Source of the DNA: Phytophthora sp. 'mugwort' | Taxonomy: Eukaryota; Oomycota; Peronosporomycetes; Peronosporales; Peronosporaceae | NCBI GenBank assembly: GCA_033558025.1 | Contig: JAUCEF010000007.1 | Coordinates: forward strand, 7,440,001-7,504,000 | Length of the DNA stretch: 64,000 nt | Direction of reading: 5' to 3' | In this document: in pieces, positions 1 to 10,894 of the stretch | Numbering within the stretch: the first letter of the stretch is position 1 | Layout of the letters: each line of letters begins with the position of its first letter | Made by a program: the position numbers and the translations under genes | The notes under the pieces: generated by a model | Databases searched by the model: none | What the model was told of the DNA's origin: nothing | The model's input: the letters and a program-made list of their open reading frames with translations, nothing else

Positions 1-594
1 GACAATTGGCTTGCACAAGACTCGGTTCGGGATGGGGTGACCAGGAAAGCTCAAGGTTGCCAGGTTGGCAACCAAGCCACTCGCTTTTACGGGCATGTGC
101 GGGAGGCGGGTGTATGCTCGGAGGCCATGTGAACGGGCGGGATACTGGGTTCACCGTGCCAACAAGAACATCCACCACGTAAAATAATGAAGTACAGTAC
201 TATTACATGTACCGTGTTTACCTATCCTAAGCCCATTCAGCTCAATGCCATCTGGCGCAACAAAAAGTCGGTAGGAATTCGGTGCGACTTGGATTTGTAT
301 GGGGGGAAAGGTCGGGCTAGGGCCGAATTCACCCCCAAACGCGACATTTTGCCATCGGCGGCCAGTCGATTTTTCGTGCCCAAAGAGGCTTCTTCTCCCG
401 ACAAGCGAGCGAGTGGGAGGAAAGCGGAAACTCGAGCGGCGCGAGCGGCTACCAGCGCGCGCACCAGCCAACGCAGCCAGGAGCGTCCAAGCCGCCAGCT
501 TGTGGCCAAAAACCGGCAGGGCGCTCGTCACGACGAAAATTCCGAAATTCGCGCCTTGTTTTTTGTCGTTTAATACGTTTTCCACCCGAAGACC
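1..594. other. Upstream region without a recognised gene
   Basis: No reading frame here resembles a known family. A short perfect hairpin (8-bp arms, 3-nt loop) lies at 55-73. The rest probably contains the distal promoter of the WW-cyclin gene that starts at 660. Confidence 0.5.
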
Positions 595-614
595 AACATT
601 CTCGAATTTTTGCC
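595..614 (+). promoter_or_regulatory. Putative oomycete Inr/FPR-like core promoter
   Basis: The sequence ACATTCTCGAATTTTTGCC lies about 45 nt before the ATG at 660. It resembles the oomycete initiator (YCAYTYY) followed by a flanking AWTTT element. The match is approximate: the first initiator base is A. The role is inferred from the motif and its distance to the start. Confidence 0.4.
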
Positions 615-659
615 GCGAAGAAGAGAAAAGGCAAAAAAGACCGTTGTGCCACAAATTAA

Positions 660-3353
660 ATGAACGGCGTGGCGTCGCCTCTGCGGATGAACATGACGAC
701 GACTTCAGGCCACCCACAGGCGGCTCCGTCCGCCCCCCGTCAGCAGCAGCAGCCACAGCGACGTCATCACCGTAACAGAGGAGGCAGCAGCTCCATGGAT
801 ATGACACAGGACCCAGGATTCGCCAGGATGCAGGCCATGGCACAGATGCAACAGGGGTACATGGAGTACACAGGAGCGTACCCCCAGCAGCACCAGGGGA
901 TGATAATGAAGCAGAGTCAGCCACAACTACGTCGCATGGTGTTAAACTCGTCGTCACATCACAAGGGAGACGCTCAGCGGAGTAACCAGCCTCAGTCTCA
1001 GTCTCAACAGCAGCCTCAGACTCGACAGTCGAAAATGCACAGGACGACGACCAATGAGATGGCTGGCAAACGTCCCGAGTACTTTTCAGCAGCTCGTCCG
1101 GTTATGATCAGGGACGAGGACTTGGCTGGTCGTCCTGCTATGATTGCTATGAGTCAGGACGACCTGCCATTTGACGTCCTACAAGAGCGACACGGCGACA
1201 GGATGGAGAATCGCAGTAGACAACGGAGCCAGCCAAGGCAAACGGACGAGTACCGTGGGAATAGCAAGTCTGGAGGGTTTCACGGTAATTGCAGAGGCAG
1301 CAGGCAGGTTAACCCAGCCAACCAGAGCCGCACCGCTAGTCGTGGACACTCGACGTCCAGTGCCACAAATAATAATGTGGCATCTATAGTCCGAAATGTG
1401 GACCATGTGGCTCGCAACCAGGGGCCATCGTCCCGTACTACAGCCCCTACTACCCACAGCCAAGCTCCTATGCGCAGGACGGCACCAACTCGTAGTTCGG
1501 TTCCTGCCGCGACGCCAGGACCGGCTGAACCTGTGGCCTGGCGTGTAGCAGTCGACCCCAAGTCGAAGAAACCGTATTATTATCACCCAATTACCCGCGA
1601 GACGACATGGAAAAAGCCAGCGGAACTTGTTGCTGCTGAAACACGCGAGAAGCGCCAGTTTTTCTCCGTTATGGAGAATAATATCCGTCTGAAACTGCGT
1701 GACGGCTACTACACACGGGACAGCGAGACATCCAATTCGAGTCACAGCACGCCCGACGCCGTTCACAAGCCTCACGAAATGTCCCCTCACCTCTCGTCCC
1801 GGTCGTCGGCTAGTACCGTCAGTTGCAACAGTGCACGCAGCAGTTTGAACTCGTTCACGAGTGGATCTGCACGTTCATTGCCTGGTTCGGCTCGTCAGCT
1901 GATTTTGAACGCGACACGATCACTACCCACGACGCCGGAGGGTATGGGCGTGCCACATTTGAGTCCAGGGGAGAACCAGCCACAGCAAGAACCAGAGACT
2001 ATGGAACGCGACTCGGAGGACAATGAGGATGGCAAGAAACGGCCGTCGCTCTTCCGAACGCTGTCGTCGTATGAGACACCAGTCATGACCTCGTTCCGCA
2101 AGGGAAGCGATGGCATTGATGTGGATGAAGTCGGTCGCAGAGCTTCGACATCTCTTGCCGTGCCGTCACCGATTCAAGAACGTGTGCGACTGGCTGCTCT
2201 AGTACCACGAGCTTCGGATTTGGAGGCGTATGCGCGTGCTGTGAGAGCTGCTAATGGCAATGGCAGACCGTCACTACAGGCTCCGTTAATGGGAGTTGCG
2301 ACGGGAAGAGGCAGCTCGGTGTCAGCGCTGATACACACCAAGACTCCTGGAAATAAAGGCTCTGCTGCTGTTGACAAGCCGCGCGCGCTGCGACGTCGTT
2401 CGAACAGCACCAACTCGATTTATTTGAGGATGGGGACGATGAATGCACCGGACCAAGACGCTACCATTCAATGTGTGGCCACTGTCTTACGTGCACACAT
2501 GATGGAGGCTATGGAGGAGCCGATACGCTCGGATCCGCGCTTTGACGTGTTCGTGACGGCCCGTGACCGTCAACGTCTCGCGTCCATTGCGGATGAACTG
2601 GACGCTGAAGCTTCAACTTTTGTGGAAGACGATGACGTTATGTTGGATGTTGTCCCCACGCTGTCGGAGATTGCCGCGTTCGTCAAACACGTGTTTTCTC
2701 GTGCTCAGATGGAGTCGGAGTGCATCATTATGAGTCTCGTGTACGTGGAGCGTCTTTTGAAGGCGACGAGTGGGTTTCTGCAGTTGCGGGGTGAGAACTG
2801 GCGTCGCTTAGTCTTTTGCTCCATGGTGATGGCTTCAAAGGTCTGGGATGACTTGAGTATGACGAACGCCGACTTCTCTAAGATCTGGCCGGAACTCTCG
2901 CTGAAGCAGATCAATGAGCTGGAACTCGTGTACTTGAGTGCGGTTGAGTACAATGTCCGTGTGTCGGCCGTGTCGTACGCCAAGTATTATTTCCATCTAC
3001 GTTCCATGTGTGCCACCATGGGCTTGTTGGAAGCGTTTGATGAGAGTGCTCCATTGAATCTGGATGGTGCACGCAAGATGCAGGTGCTGTCGGAGGAGTA
3101 CCAGGAACGTTCGAAGCTCATGCCGGTGCCACGCCGTCGCAGCGTGACCATCACGACCACGTCAGTTGCTGAAAGTATGCAGGCTGGTGCCAATGCTGGT
3201 CGTTCTGCAGTCGGTGGGGCTCAGTCCAAGTCGATCAAGGCTTCACCTGCAGCCAGTCTCGAGCAGCTTGTGCACATGCAGATGCGTGTGGCTGGTGGCA
3301 GCTCGCTGAGGTCGTCCATGCACCGCTTGTCCACGAACACGGTCAAGCAATGA
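660..3353 (+). CDS. WW-domain cyclin (PHO80/cyclin Y-like box)
   Basis: An uninterrupted 897-residue protein. The N-terminal third is low complexity and rich in Gln, Ser, Arg and Met. A WW domain lies at about residues 290-324, with Trp at both ends and a Tyr-Tyr-Tyr-His core (motif PYYYHPITRETTWKKP). A cyclin box lies at about 615-780: it has the EIAAFVKHVF, MSLVYVERLL, ASKVWDDLS and NELELVYLSAVEYNV helices typical of PHO80-type or cyclin Y-type cyclins. Such cyclins activate a CDK; a WW domain binds Pro-rich or phospho-Ser/Thr-Pro ligands, so it could recruit substrates (inference). The tail is basic and Ser-rich. The gene converges on the NEK-like kinase gene, with 311 bp between the stops. 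The start is the first ATG, shortly after a promoter-like motif. Confidence 0.85.
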   Translation: MNGVASPLRMNMTTTSGHPQAAPSAPRQQQQPQRRHHRNRGGSSSMDMTQDPGFARMQAMAQMQQGYMEYTGAYPQQHQGMIMKQSQPQLRRMVLNSSSHHKGDAQRSNQPQSQSQQQPQTRQSKMHRTTTNEMAGKRPEYFSAARPVMIRDEDLAGRPAMIAMSQDDLPFDVLQERHGDRMENRSRQRSQPRQTDEYRGNSKSGGFHGNCRGSRQVNPANQSRTASRGHSTSSATNNNVASIVRNVDHVARNQGPSSRTTAPTTHSQAPMRRTAPTRSSVPAATPGPAEPVAWRVAVDPKSKKPYYYHPITRETTWKKPAELVAAETREKRQFFSVMENNIRLKLRDGYYTRDSETSNSSHSTPDAVHKPHEMSPHLSSRSSASTVSCNSARSSLNSFTSGSARSLPGSARQLILNATRSLPTTPEGMGVPHLSPGENQPQQEPETMERDSEDNEDGKKRPSLFRTLSSYETPVMTSFRKGSDGIDVDEVGRRASTSLAVPSPIQERVRLAALVPRASDLEAYARAVRAANGNGRPSLQAPLMGVATGRGSSVSALIHTKTPGNKGSAAVDKPRALRRRSNSTNSIYLRMGTMNAPDQDATIQCVATVLRAHMMEAMEEPIRSDPRFDVFVTARDRQRLASIADELDAEASTFVEDDDVMLDVVPTLSEIAAFVKHVFSRAQMESECIIMSLVYVERLLKATSGFLQLRGENWRRLVFCSMVMASKVWDDLSMTNADFSKIWPELSLKQINELELVYLSAVEYNVRVSAVSYAKYYFHLRSMCATMGLLEAFDESAPLNLDGARKMQVLSEEYQERSKLMPVPRRRSVTITTTSVAESMQAGANAGRSAVGGAQSKSIKASPAASLEQLVHMQMRVAGGSSLRSSMHRLSTNTVKQ

Positions 3354-3664
3354 ATCAAGACGGCGGTGACAAGACGAGGGGGGATGGTGTGTTTTTATTT
3401 TGATGAGTGAGTGTAGTGAGTCGTGCAGTGCCTTATAGCTGTTGAAGATGAACTTCTTGGAGGTTTCGCCTCGTTGCGGCGTGGACATCGTCTGACATGC
3501 AGGTGATGGGAACAAAGCAACGGACGTCAGACGGAAAGACAAACATGTGTATGTTGATGAGTGAAAAAACTCTGGATGCTACTGTAAGTACCAGACAAAG
3601 AAAACAAATATTTGAAAATGTTGTGGAGTTGATGAAAAGGAGAGATTGCGAGCTGTGTCTTGTG
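3354..3664. other. Intergenic space between convergent genes
   Basis: This 311-bp gap must hold the 3' ends of both flanking genes. No further gene or strong structure is visible. Confidence 0.6.
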
Positions 3665-5911
3665 CTACAGTAACGACGTGATGTAGATATGCATCCAGGT
3701 AAGTATGGCCTGCTGTGTCGGATCGAGTACGACAGGTATTTGTTCAGTGGTAGGAGCTTTCAACTGCTGCTGCTGAAGACGCTTCTCAAGTGCTAAACGA
3801 AACGTTGGATCTTCCAGAACGGAAATACTCAAAGTTTCCAATGGAATCGAAGGTACTGGAGTTGTTGAGTATGGAGGAGGTAAATCTGGATCCAAAACCT
3901 CTTCTGAGTTATCGTCGTCGTAGCTGGTAGTCAAGTCGGACACGACGACGCTTTTGAGCTGAAGTATCATACGTTGGAACTCCAAATTCGCCATCACTGG
4001 CAACGAAGTCAAGTCGTGGTCTTCTTCGTCTTGAAAGTGGATGGAGTCACTGTTTGCTGGAGGAGGCGATAGAGGAACCTGGTCGACAGGTTCTAAGAGT
4101 TTAGGTGCTAGTGAAGTCTTGACGTCTGGTAGCTGCTGGACCAGGATGACCGGGTCATCTAACGGCGACGTCTGTGTCGTATGAGGTTTACTGCCTCTTT
4201 CAGCCTGTTTCTTCCGCTGGAACTCGAGTCGACGTTCACGCAGTGAAGGATTATCACGAAGTATCGGGCCTGGCGCTTTAGGTCGAGTTTTCTGTTTTGT
4301 CGGTGGACAACGAATTCCGACGGGAGCTGGAGGTGGTGGAGCTTGTTTATTATTGTCGAGAGGCTGTCCCGTGACACCAAGAATCACTGGCTTTGGATAC
4401 GCTCGTGCAGCTTGTTTGGACTTCTTTGAGTCAACAATTTTCTTGACAACTCGAGGAGCTGGAGGTGGCACGAGTCGCTCTTTCTGGACTGCCCACTGCA
4501 CCAAAAGATGAACAATTATTTAGTTCTTGATCACAACAAAAGCTGAGGATTCTCCATCGACGCTCACCTTTGTATTGAATGCTGCTACACGTTCTGACAC
4601 CCCATCGTGAGCTTTAGCAGCTTTTACCTTTAAGACTGTTGGAGGGTCAGGAAGTGCAGCCACAGCTTCGTTCAGTTTTGCCGTAACTTGTGCACGTGTT
4701 CTTACAGGAACCACACGCTTCGCGACGTTCAAGTTGTTGACAGCAGGGATTCGGGCTGCGACTCGAGCCGGTTGTGGCCGCTTTTGACTACGTCGAAGAG
4801 CGTTCGAATAATGTCCTCGAGCTTTCCGACTAGCGCCCAGCAGAGCCCCCACTCTCCCATTAGGAGTCTTCTTTACCTGTTGCTGGCGCTGACGGGGACA
4901 TGACTTCAGCTTTTGAGATATTACTGCTGCGTGACGTACACCGTCAGCGATCGGACAGACTCGGTCCTTAACCACAGTCTTTTCGAACACATTGTGCCCA
5001 TGGAGCACTGTATGATTCAACTCGGAAGCTAGAGCTCTAGCCGACAAAAAAGTCTGAATTCTTGCCAAGACAAGCGGGTGACGGATGAGTTGATTGACAC
5101 TTGGACGTGCTCGTGGCTCTTTGTGTAACATTTCGTCCACTAAAGTCTGCAACTCGCGTTTGATCGAGTTGAGACTGGTACAAAATGGCAGCTCTGGCGT
5201 CACTTTGTGTATGATATTTTCAAATAATTGACGTTGACTTCGACCTTGAAACGCACGAGTGAAGGAAACCATCTCGAATAATACACAACCCAAGCTCCAG
5301 ACGTCTGCTTTGGCGTTGTAACGTTTTCCCAGACAAATTTCCGGTGCCGTATAGTACGGAGTGCCAATGGACGTCTGTGCACTTGCCAGTGTGTGACTCA
5401 ACACTGTCGCGACTCCCAAGTCACCAAGCTTGACGACACCCGATTGCGTTAAGAAAATATTGGCCGGTTTGACGTCTCGGTGCAAAATTTTACGGTCATG
5501 AAGGTGCTTAAGAGCTAGACAAACTTGGACGAAAAGTCCCAGCAATTCATCAGGTTGAAAGAAATCGCGACGACGCGCACGTCGCTCGCACTCGTGGCTT
5601 AAGTCACCGCCGTCAGCGAATTCAGTCACGATACAAAGCACTGTTGGACGTTGCTGTCGTCCTAAGAACGCGGCGTTGACGGGTGACGGTGTGAGGAAGA
5701 AACTCTCTTTGCACGTGATAATATTGGGGTGATCCAGTGCAGCTAACAGTCGGGCTTCACGCTCAGCGTTCGCGTGGTCTCGAGGGTCCAGTAAGATTTC
5801 TTTGATCACAAACTGCTCACATGTTGTACCTGGACCAGCTTTTCGTGTTGCCAAATAGGCACAACCGAAGCTTCCTTGGCCAATCTTCCGCACTTTAACG
5901 TATTTCTCCAT
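3665..5911 (-). CDS. NEK-like protein kinase
   Basis: Two exons, 5911-4568 and 4495-3665, joined across a 72-bp intron (4567-4496; donor GTGAGC, acceptor GTGCAG, phase 0), give about 724 residues. The kinase domain is N-terminal, about residues 1-270: glycine loop GQGSFG, catalytic loop HRDVKPANIF, the metal-binding motif as DLG instead of DFG, and activation segment GTPYYTAPE. All catalytic residues are present, so it should be active. The opening MEKYVKVRKIGQGSFG is characteristic of NEK kinases, which act at centrosomes, basal bodies and cilia or in mitotic entry. The long basic and Pro-rich tail has no recognised domain, but includes a segment (RERRLEFQRKKQAERG) like those after many NEK catalytic domains. 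The start at 5911 is preferred to an upstream non-conserved extension because NEKs begin at MEKY. The gene is divergent from the LRR gene. Confidence 0.9.
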
Positions 5912-6047
5912 GAATGACTCGATAGAGAAAACTCGAAAATGTTGGAACAAAACGAGCTTGAGAAAAATAATCGAAAATAGAAAACGAGAAAATGTTGAAA
6001 CATCCCATTGATTCTTCTGGTTCTGGTCTATAAGTTCCACTTGTAGA
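5912..6047. promoter_or_regulatory. Short divergent promoter with two Inr/FPR-like motifs
   Basis: Only 136 bp separate the start codons of the NEK-like and LRR genes. On the minus strand two near-identical copies of CAACATTTTC followed by TTTTC occur, at about 5945-5925 and 5997-5980, each resembling the oomycete initiator plus flanking element. The nearer copy sits 14-34 nt before the kinase ATG. Confidence 0.45.
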
Positions 6048-9000
6048 ATGAATTCTTCCACTTCCTCGGCCTCAACGTACCTTGTCCCTGTCCAAGTGAT
6101 CGATCCACTCTCCCTGGCTGGTCATTATCCACGTACACAAGACGACGATGGATTTCTCTACCAGGGTAGCACATGTTCAGGTCGAGGATTCCAACGCAAA
6201 CCGCCACGAATTAATATGACTCGTGAGTATCAAGCCGCAGGGAGAAGTTATCAAGCTGCTCGACGCACTGTCACGACACTAAAGGAACGGCATCATCAGC
6301 TACAACTTCTCCAGGAAGAAAGTTTCGAACGGGAGCAACATGACCGTAAATTCACTGCCAATTTCGCCGAGACGAGACTCGCCACGTGTGGAATTCCAAC
6401 ACTTAACACGGTGAACATGCGCATGACACGTCAACAACAACACGCTACAGTCACAGCCAACACGCCGCTGACGAACAAAAAGCTGCGTGAAGCTGCTCAT
6501 CGAGAACATCTGAACACACAGCTTCAAGCCGCAGTGCGTCGCTCGTACGGCTCTCAAGAGCTCGATCTCAAGTCTTTGGAGCTTGTTCAGATCCCACCGG
6601 CCGTCTTTACGACGTTGCTACTGCAAGTTGCTCGCACAATTCGGACTGTTAACGTATCGCGTAATGCCCTGCGTGAAGTGTCTGATCGCTTCGTCCTCGC
6701 ATTTCCAGAGGTCGAGACGTTGAATTACAAGGAGAACGCGTTGATCCGTCTCCCACGTCGTGCGCTGAGTCAATTGCAGTATCTACGAGTGTTGAATGTG
6801 TCTGGGAACCAGCTTAATGAACTTCCTGTCGATCTACCAGCAACTCTGGAGACGTTCAATGCTAGTCGTAATCGACTACAAGACGTACAAAGCTTGCACA
6901 TACTCACGAAGCTTGTGACGCTCGACTTGAGCTATAACCACTTCCAAGTATTGCCGTGTGGACTTGGAGCACTGCACAAACTACAGACGCTCACGTTGAC
7001 TGGTAATCGACTGATGACACTCGCAACACGGCCACAACTTCACAGGCGACACGACAGCGTAGCGAATCCACAAGACGAGGACGACGTGGAAGAAGCTGCA
7101 CGCAAGCAGTGGCGAGTCCAAGAGGATCCGCTCACTCACGACGTCGTTTACTATCACTTGCAGTCGAAACGTGTGACTCGCATCAAGCCGACGTGCTTTC
7201 AGGTCCGTATCCCAACGCTTCAGCTCCCTGGTACGCCACTGAAGCTGGACACGCGAGCAGTACTGGCACGGTATCCGGACGGCTGGGAGATTATCCTTTC
7301 CAGTCCGTCCGAGACGTCCACAGCGCTAGAGTTTGTGAATCACTGTACGAACGAAAGCTTTTCGACGCTCCCGTCGGCGCTTGATCGCTGGGAAGGTCTC
7401 GATCGGTTGCAGTCGCTGTTTGTGTCTGGGAATGAGCTTCAGGAGCTCCCGCCATCGATTGGGAAGCTCAAGCGGTTGAAGCGGCTAGAAGCCGACAATA
7501 ACCATTTATTGGCTCTTCCGGACGTCTTCCACGGGCTCCAAGCGCTCGAGACGGTCAAGCTGAGTATGAACGGGCTCGTGTCGCTCCCTCCGTCCTTTTC
7601 TAAGCTCACGAACGTCACTGACGTCGACGTGAAGCTCAATCGGCTGCAAGAACTTCCAGAGACGCTGGGCGACCTGCAGCAGCTTCGTGTGCTTGACGCA
7701 AGTGCCAACGCCTTGACCAAGCTCCCACGCTCGTTTCTCGCTCTTAAACGGCTTGTTACCGTGCGATTATCCGGGAACACGCCACTGCTAGCAGCAGGTT
7801 TTACTGCAGAGACGTTGCAAACCGGGAACCTGGTACAAATACGATGGCAATTGGAGCATCAGATTGAGTGTGAAAAGCACGGCGGGTGTCGTCCGCCGGA
7901 GCCACGCGCACGACTCATTGGCGTCGGCTCGGAGTGTTGGAGCACCGACCTGCATCTCAATCGTGAGTTCGCTCGCGCGGTGGAAATTGCTCGAGAAACG
8001 CACACGTTGTCGATGCATTGGCGCGGCATGACGGCTCGGGAGCTGCCTGGCGTCTTTTTCACTTCTGTGCCCGATCTGCGCGAGCTTCGGCTCTCTGGAC
8101 AGCACTTTGACGTCTTGTCAGCAGCATTTGGAGCCTTCACGAAGCTGCGAGTGTTGCAGCTTCGTCAGAACGGCATCCGTGTCATCGCTCCGGACGTGTT
8201 TGGAGCCGTCGCAGATACGACACAAGCTGGGGGGTCCACAAGAGGGATAGGAACGAGCTTGGAGAGTCTCGACCTTCGCTACAACCGGTTAGAGACGCTG
8301 CCACGTACGTTGATTAACTGCGTCAAGCTTCAAGCACTGCGTGTCAGCCACAATATCATCGCGTCACTGCCAGAGTCCTTGGATGGTCTTGGGGATCGGT
8401 TGATGGACGTGCAACTAGCGCACAACCAGCTCGTCAAAGGTCCACGCGCTTTGTCGGCACTCCACGCGTTGACACGACTCGATCTGTCGTTTAACCGGCT
8501 TGAAACACTCGACGACATCGACTTCGCGCAGCTTTCCCGGCTTGAAGTGCTGCGTCTCAGTGGGAATCGACTCACGGAGCTACCCATGTCTTTAGGTGGA
8601 TGTGGCAAGCCACCACCGATACGTGAGCTGTCGTTCGCCGGCAATTTGTTCCGAGATTTCCCACCGGCAGTGCTGCTCTTAGGCGCCACGTTACAACGGC
8701 TAGAGATGCAAAGCAATGGCTTCGAACGGCTCCCAATGAGCTTTGGGACGGCTCTTCCAGCGCTAGGAATCGTCGAGAGTGATGGCAATCCGTTCCGTTC
8801 GCCACCCGCTCAAATCATGCGTCTTGGGGCCACGGCGATCCGTTTTTATCTGCACAAGCGGCAACAGCGTGTGGACGAACTTGTGGCACTGCTCAGTGCT
8901 CTGGGACTTGTGTGTGACCGGGAAAGCTTTGACAAGCCGGTCGTGCGTCATCTCGTGTCTCCACACGTGTCATTGCCGTCGAGTCTTTGTTTCTTGACTT

Positions 9001-10595
9001 CCAAGCACCTCGCAGCCTTCGACTGCGCCGTGGATCACTATGTGAACGGCGCTTTCTATCTCCCACCTCCGCCACTTGGTACCGGGCCAGAGTTCCGTCG
9101 CGCTGCCGATCTCTTCCACGAACTCTTGCTCAATACGCACTTTGAACTGGCCCAACGACATCATCGGACAGTTCTGGACGAGCTGCTTCAGTTGCTCACT
9201 ATCATTCGTCACCAACGCTGGGCCGACAAGACCGACTTCAGGTACGATTTATTGCGACCTTGGGGTCGTCGCGGCGAGCTGGTCGGGGTCTACATGGTCC
9301 GTGGGTCTCTGCTCTTCCCCGAGGAATCATCCAAAGCTGACGATGACGTCCCAAACCCCGACCAAGAGCTTCCAAGCGTCTGGAAAGTCGTCGAGACCCG
9401 CACACACCGCGGCTTCCCACCCGAGCCATTCATTGAAAACAAACGCACACAACGTGACGTCGAACACGCTTTGGAACAGTATCTTGGTCCGTACGGTCCG
9501 GTTGGAGTTGCTCACGGTAATGTGCCAATGCGTTGCGCCTGTGAAGACCTGCTACGCTTTGGTAAGATGCACGCGCCGTGCGAACAGCCTGGCTGGACCA
9601 TGGTGCGTATGCTGTATACGGACGAAGAAGTCGCTCGACGACAAGTGGACGAGAAAAGGTTGTGTGAAGCTCAAGACGCGCTTCTTCCTCAGATCCGTGG
9701 CTTCTTAGAGACACCCGAAGGCGAAAAACGATTCCAACGTGAAGTTCGAGTCGCAAAAGACGCCTTACGGACGCATCTTGACGCACTCCAGAAGCAGCTG
9801 AAGCGCCATCGAATCAAGCTGAAACCTCTTGTAAAGGCTCATGCTCGTGACGAGAAACTGGCGCAGAAAGCAGCGTACAGGAAGCTTGGAACGGATATAA
9901 ATCCTGTCGAGACGTTGGCCGAATTAAAGGCGAAAGTCGTGAAGCGTGAAAAGCTAGAGTTCGCTGAAGCTCGCGTACGGGAAGACAGCGAAGAACTGGA
10001 GCGAGGCAAAGCCCGACTTGGACAGGGGCACGCAGCATTCCGACACGAAGTGGAGCAGCTTTTGCTTGAAAAAGTCGGGGCCAGTGTGCGTCAGTATCTG
10101 GTACGACAGCAACGTGACAAAGCCATCGCCATGGGCTGGCGCCGTCCTTGGGACGGTATCGACGGGCGCGCGTTCGAACGGTATCAGCGGGAGATTATTC
10201 GACGTAAACTTGGCGGCGTGGACGAACAGGGAGCTGCTGCAGCACCAGATAGCGGCCCGAAAAGCGTTCTCAAAGCTTATAAAGCTGCAGAGACGACGAC
10301 AATTGAAGATGAGGACGAAGACGACGTGGCAAGTGATGACAATAGTGAGGTCAGCGACGTGTCCTTCGACGGTTATGACGATTTGGTCGCGAACATGGCA
10401 CGCGGTTCTCCAGATACGGACGGAGAAGACGACGATGAGGATGAAGAGAGCGTCAGAATCGCTCAAGCTGCGCGAGCTGCTGCCATGGCAGCTTTGGAAG
10501 CACAAGAAGCGGAACGAGCCGCAGACGAACTGGACGACATCAGCTCCGTGGAAGACGACGAGCTGCCACCTGACTCCGAAGACAGTGATCTCTAA
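6048..10595 (+). CDS. Large leucine-rich-repeat protein with embedded WW-like modules
   Basis: A single 1515-residue reading frame. LRRs of the LxxLxLSxNxLxxLP type, as in Ras-group or SHOC2-like intracellular LRR proteins, occupy about residues 175-345, 450-600 and 650-940. Between the first two blocks are two short stretches resembling degenerate WW domains (QWRVQEDPLTHDVVYYHLQS near 352 and GWEIILSSPSETSTALEFVN near 411). After the LRRs comes a conserved-looking region with several Cys (MRCACEDLLRFGKMHAPCEQ), then Lys/Glu-rich coiled-coil sequence at about 1200-1400 and a very acidic Asp/Glu tail. There is no signal peptide or membrane segment, so it is probably an intracellular scaffold. 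I cannot assign a specific function. It shares a short divergent promoter with the NEK-like kinase gene. Confidence 0.85.
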   Translation: MNSSTSSASTYLVPVQVIDPLSLAGHYPRTQDDDGFLYQGSTCSGRGFQRKPPRINMTREYQAAGRSYQAARRTVTTLKERHHQLQLLQEESFEREQHDRKFTANFAETRLATCGIPTLNTVNMRMTRQQQHATVTANTPLTNKKLREAAHREHLNTQLQAAVRRSYGSQELDLKSLELVQIPPAVFTTLLLQVARTIRTVNVSRNALREVSDRFVLAFPEVETLNYKENALIRLPRRALSQLQYLRVLNVSGNQLNELPVDLPATLETFNASRNRLQDVQSLHILTKLVTLDLSYNHFQVLPCGLGALHKLQTLTLTGNRLMTLATRPQLHRRHDSVANPQDEDDVEEAARKQWRVQEDPLTHDVVYYHLQSKRVTRIKPTCFQVRIPTLQLPGTPLKLDTRAVLARYPDGWEIILSSPSETSTALEFVNHCTNESFSTLPSALDRWEGLDRLQSLFVSGNELQELPPSIGKLKRLKRLEADNNHLLALPDVFHGLQALETVKLSMNGLVSLPPSFSKLTNVTDVDVKLNRLQELPETLGDLQQLRVLDASANALTKLPRSFLALKRLVTVRLSGNTPLLAAGFTAETLQTGNLVQIRWQLEHQIECEKHGGCRPPEPRARLIGVGSECWSTDLHLNREFARAVEIARETHTLSMHWRGMTARELPGVFFTSVPDLRELRLSGQHFDVLSAAFGAFTKLRVLQLRQNGIRVIAPDVFGAVADTTQAGGSTRGIGTSLESLDLRYNRLETLPRTLINCVKLQALRVSHNIIASLPESLDGLGDRLMDVQLAHNQLVKGPRALSALHALTRLDLSFNRLETLDDIDFAQLSRLEVLRLSGNRLTELPMSLGGCGKPPPIRELSFAGNLFRDFPPAVLLLGATLQRLEMQSNGFERLPMSFGTALPALGIVESDGNPFRSPPAQIMRLGATAIRFYLHKRQQRVDELVALLSALGLVCDRESFDKPVVRHLVSPHVSLPSSLCFLTSKHLAAFDCAVDHYVNGAFYLPPPPLGTGPEFRRAADLFHELLLNTHFELAQRHHRTVLDELLQLLTIIRHQRWADKTDFRYDLLRPWGRRGELVGVYMVRGSLLFPEESSKADDDVPNPDQELPSVWKVVETRTHRGFPPEPFIENKRTQRDVEHALEQYLGPYGPVGVAHGNVPMRCACEDLLRFGKMHAPCEQPGWTMVRMLYTDEEVARRQVDEKRLCEAQDALLPQIRGFLETPEGEKRFQREVRVAKDALRTHLDALQKQLKRHRIKLKPLVKAHARDEKLAQKAAYRKLGTDINPVETLAELKAKVVKREKLEFAEARVREDSEELERGKARLGQGHAAFRHEVEQLLLEKVGASVRQYLVRQQRDKAIAMGWRRPWDGIDGRAFERYQREIIRRKLGGVDEQGAAAAPDSGPKSVLKAYKAAETTTIEDEDEDDVASDDNSEVSDVSFDGYDDLVANMARGSPDTDGEDDDEDEESVRIAQAARAAAMAALEAQEAERAADELDDISSVEDDELPPDSEDSDL

Positions 10596-10894
10596 CCTTG
10601 ATCTCTAACCTTGCACACATTAAAGACATTACAAGGTCATCACATACAAAAGTTTGAAAAGTATAATCAAGAGCTTGGCAACAACATCTATGCCGAAATA
10701 CAAACGAAAAGTCAGTCAACACATTCAAAGCCTTATAAACAACGATGACGCCGGGAAACTCAGCCTTGCCGGCTGGTTACCGTTGTGTCACGACGTCTTT
10801 GCCAAATCACATTTTGTTTTCCGTCACGATGCTTGAAAGTTGCGAGTTGAGGATTGAACAGGCAAGCTCGAAATCGTTCGATGTATTGCTATTC

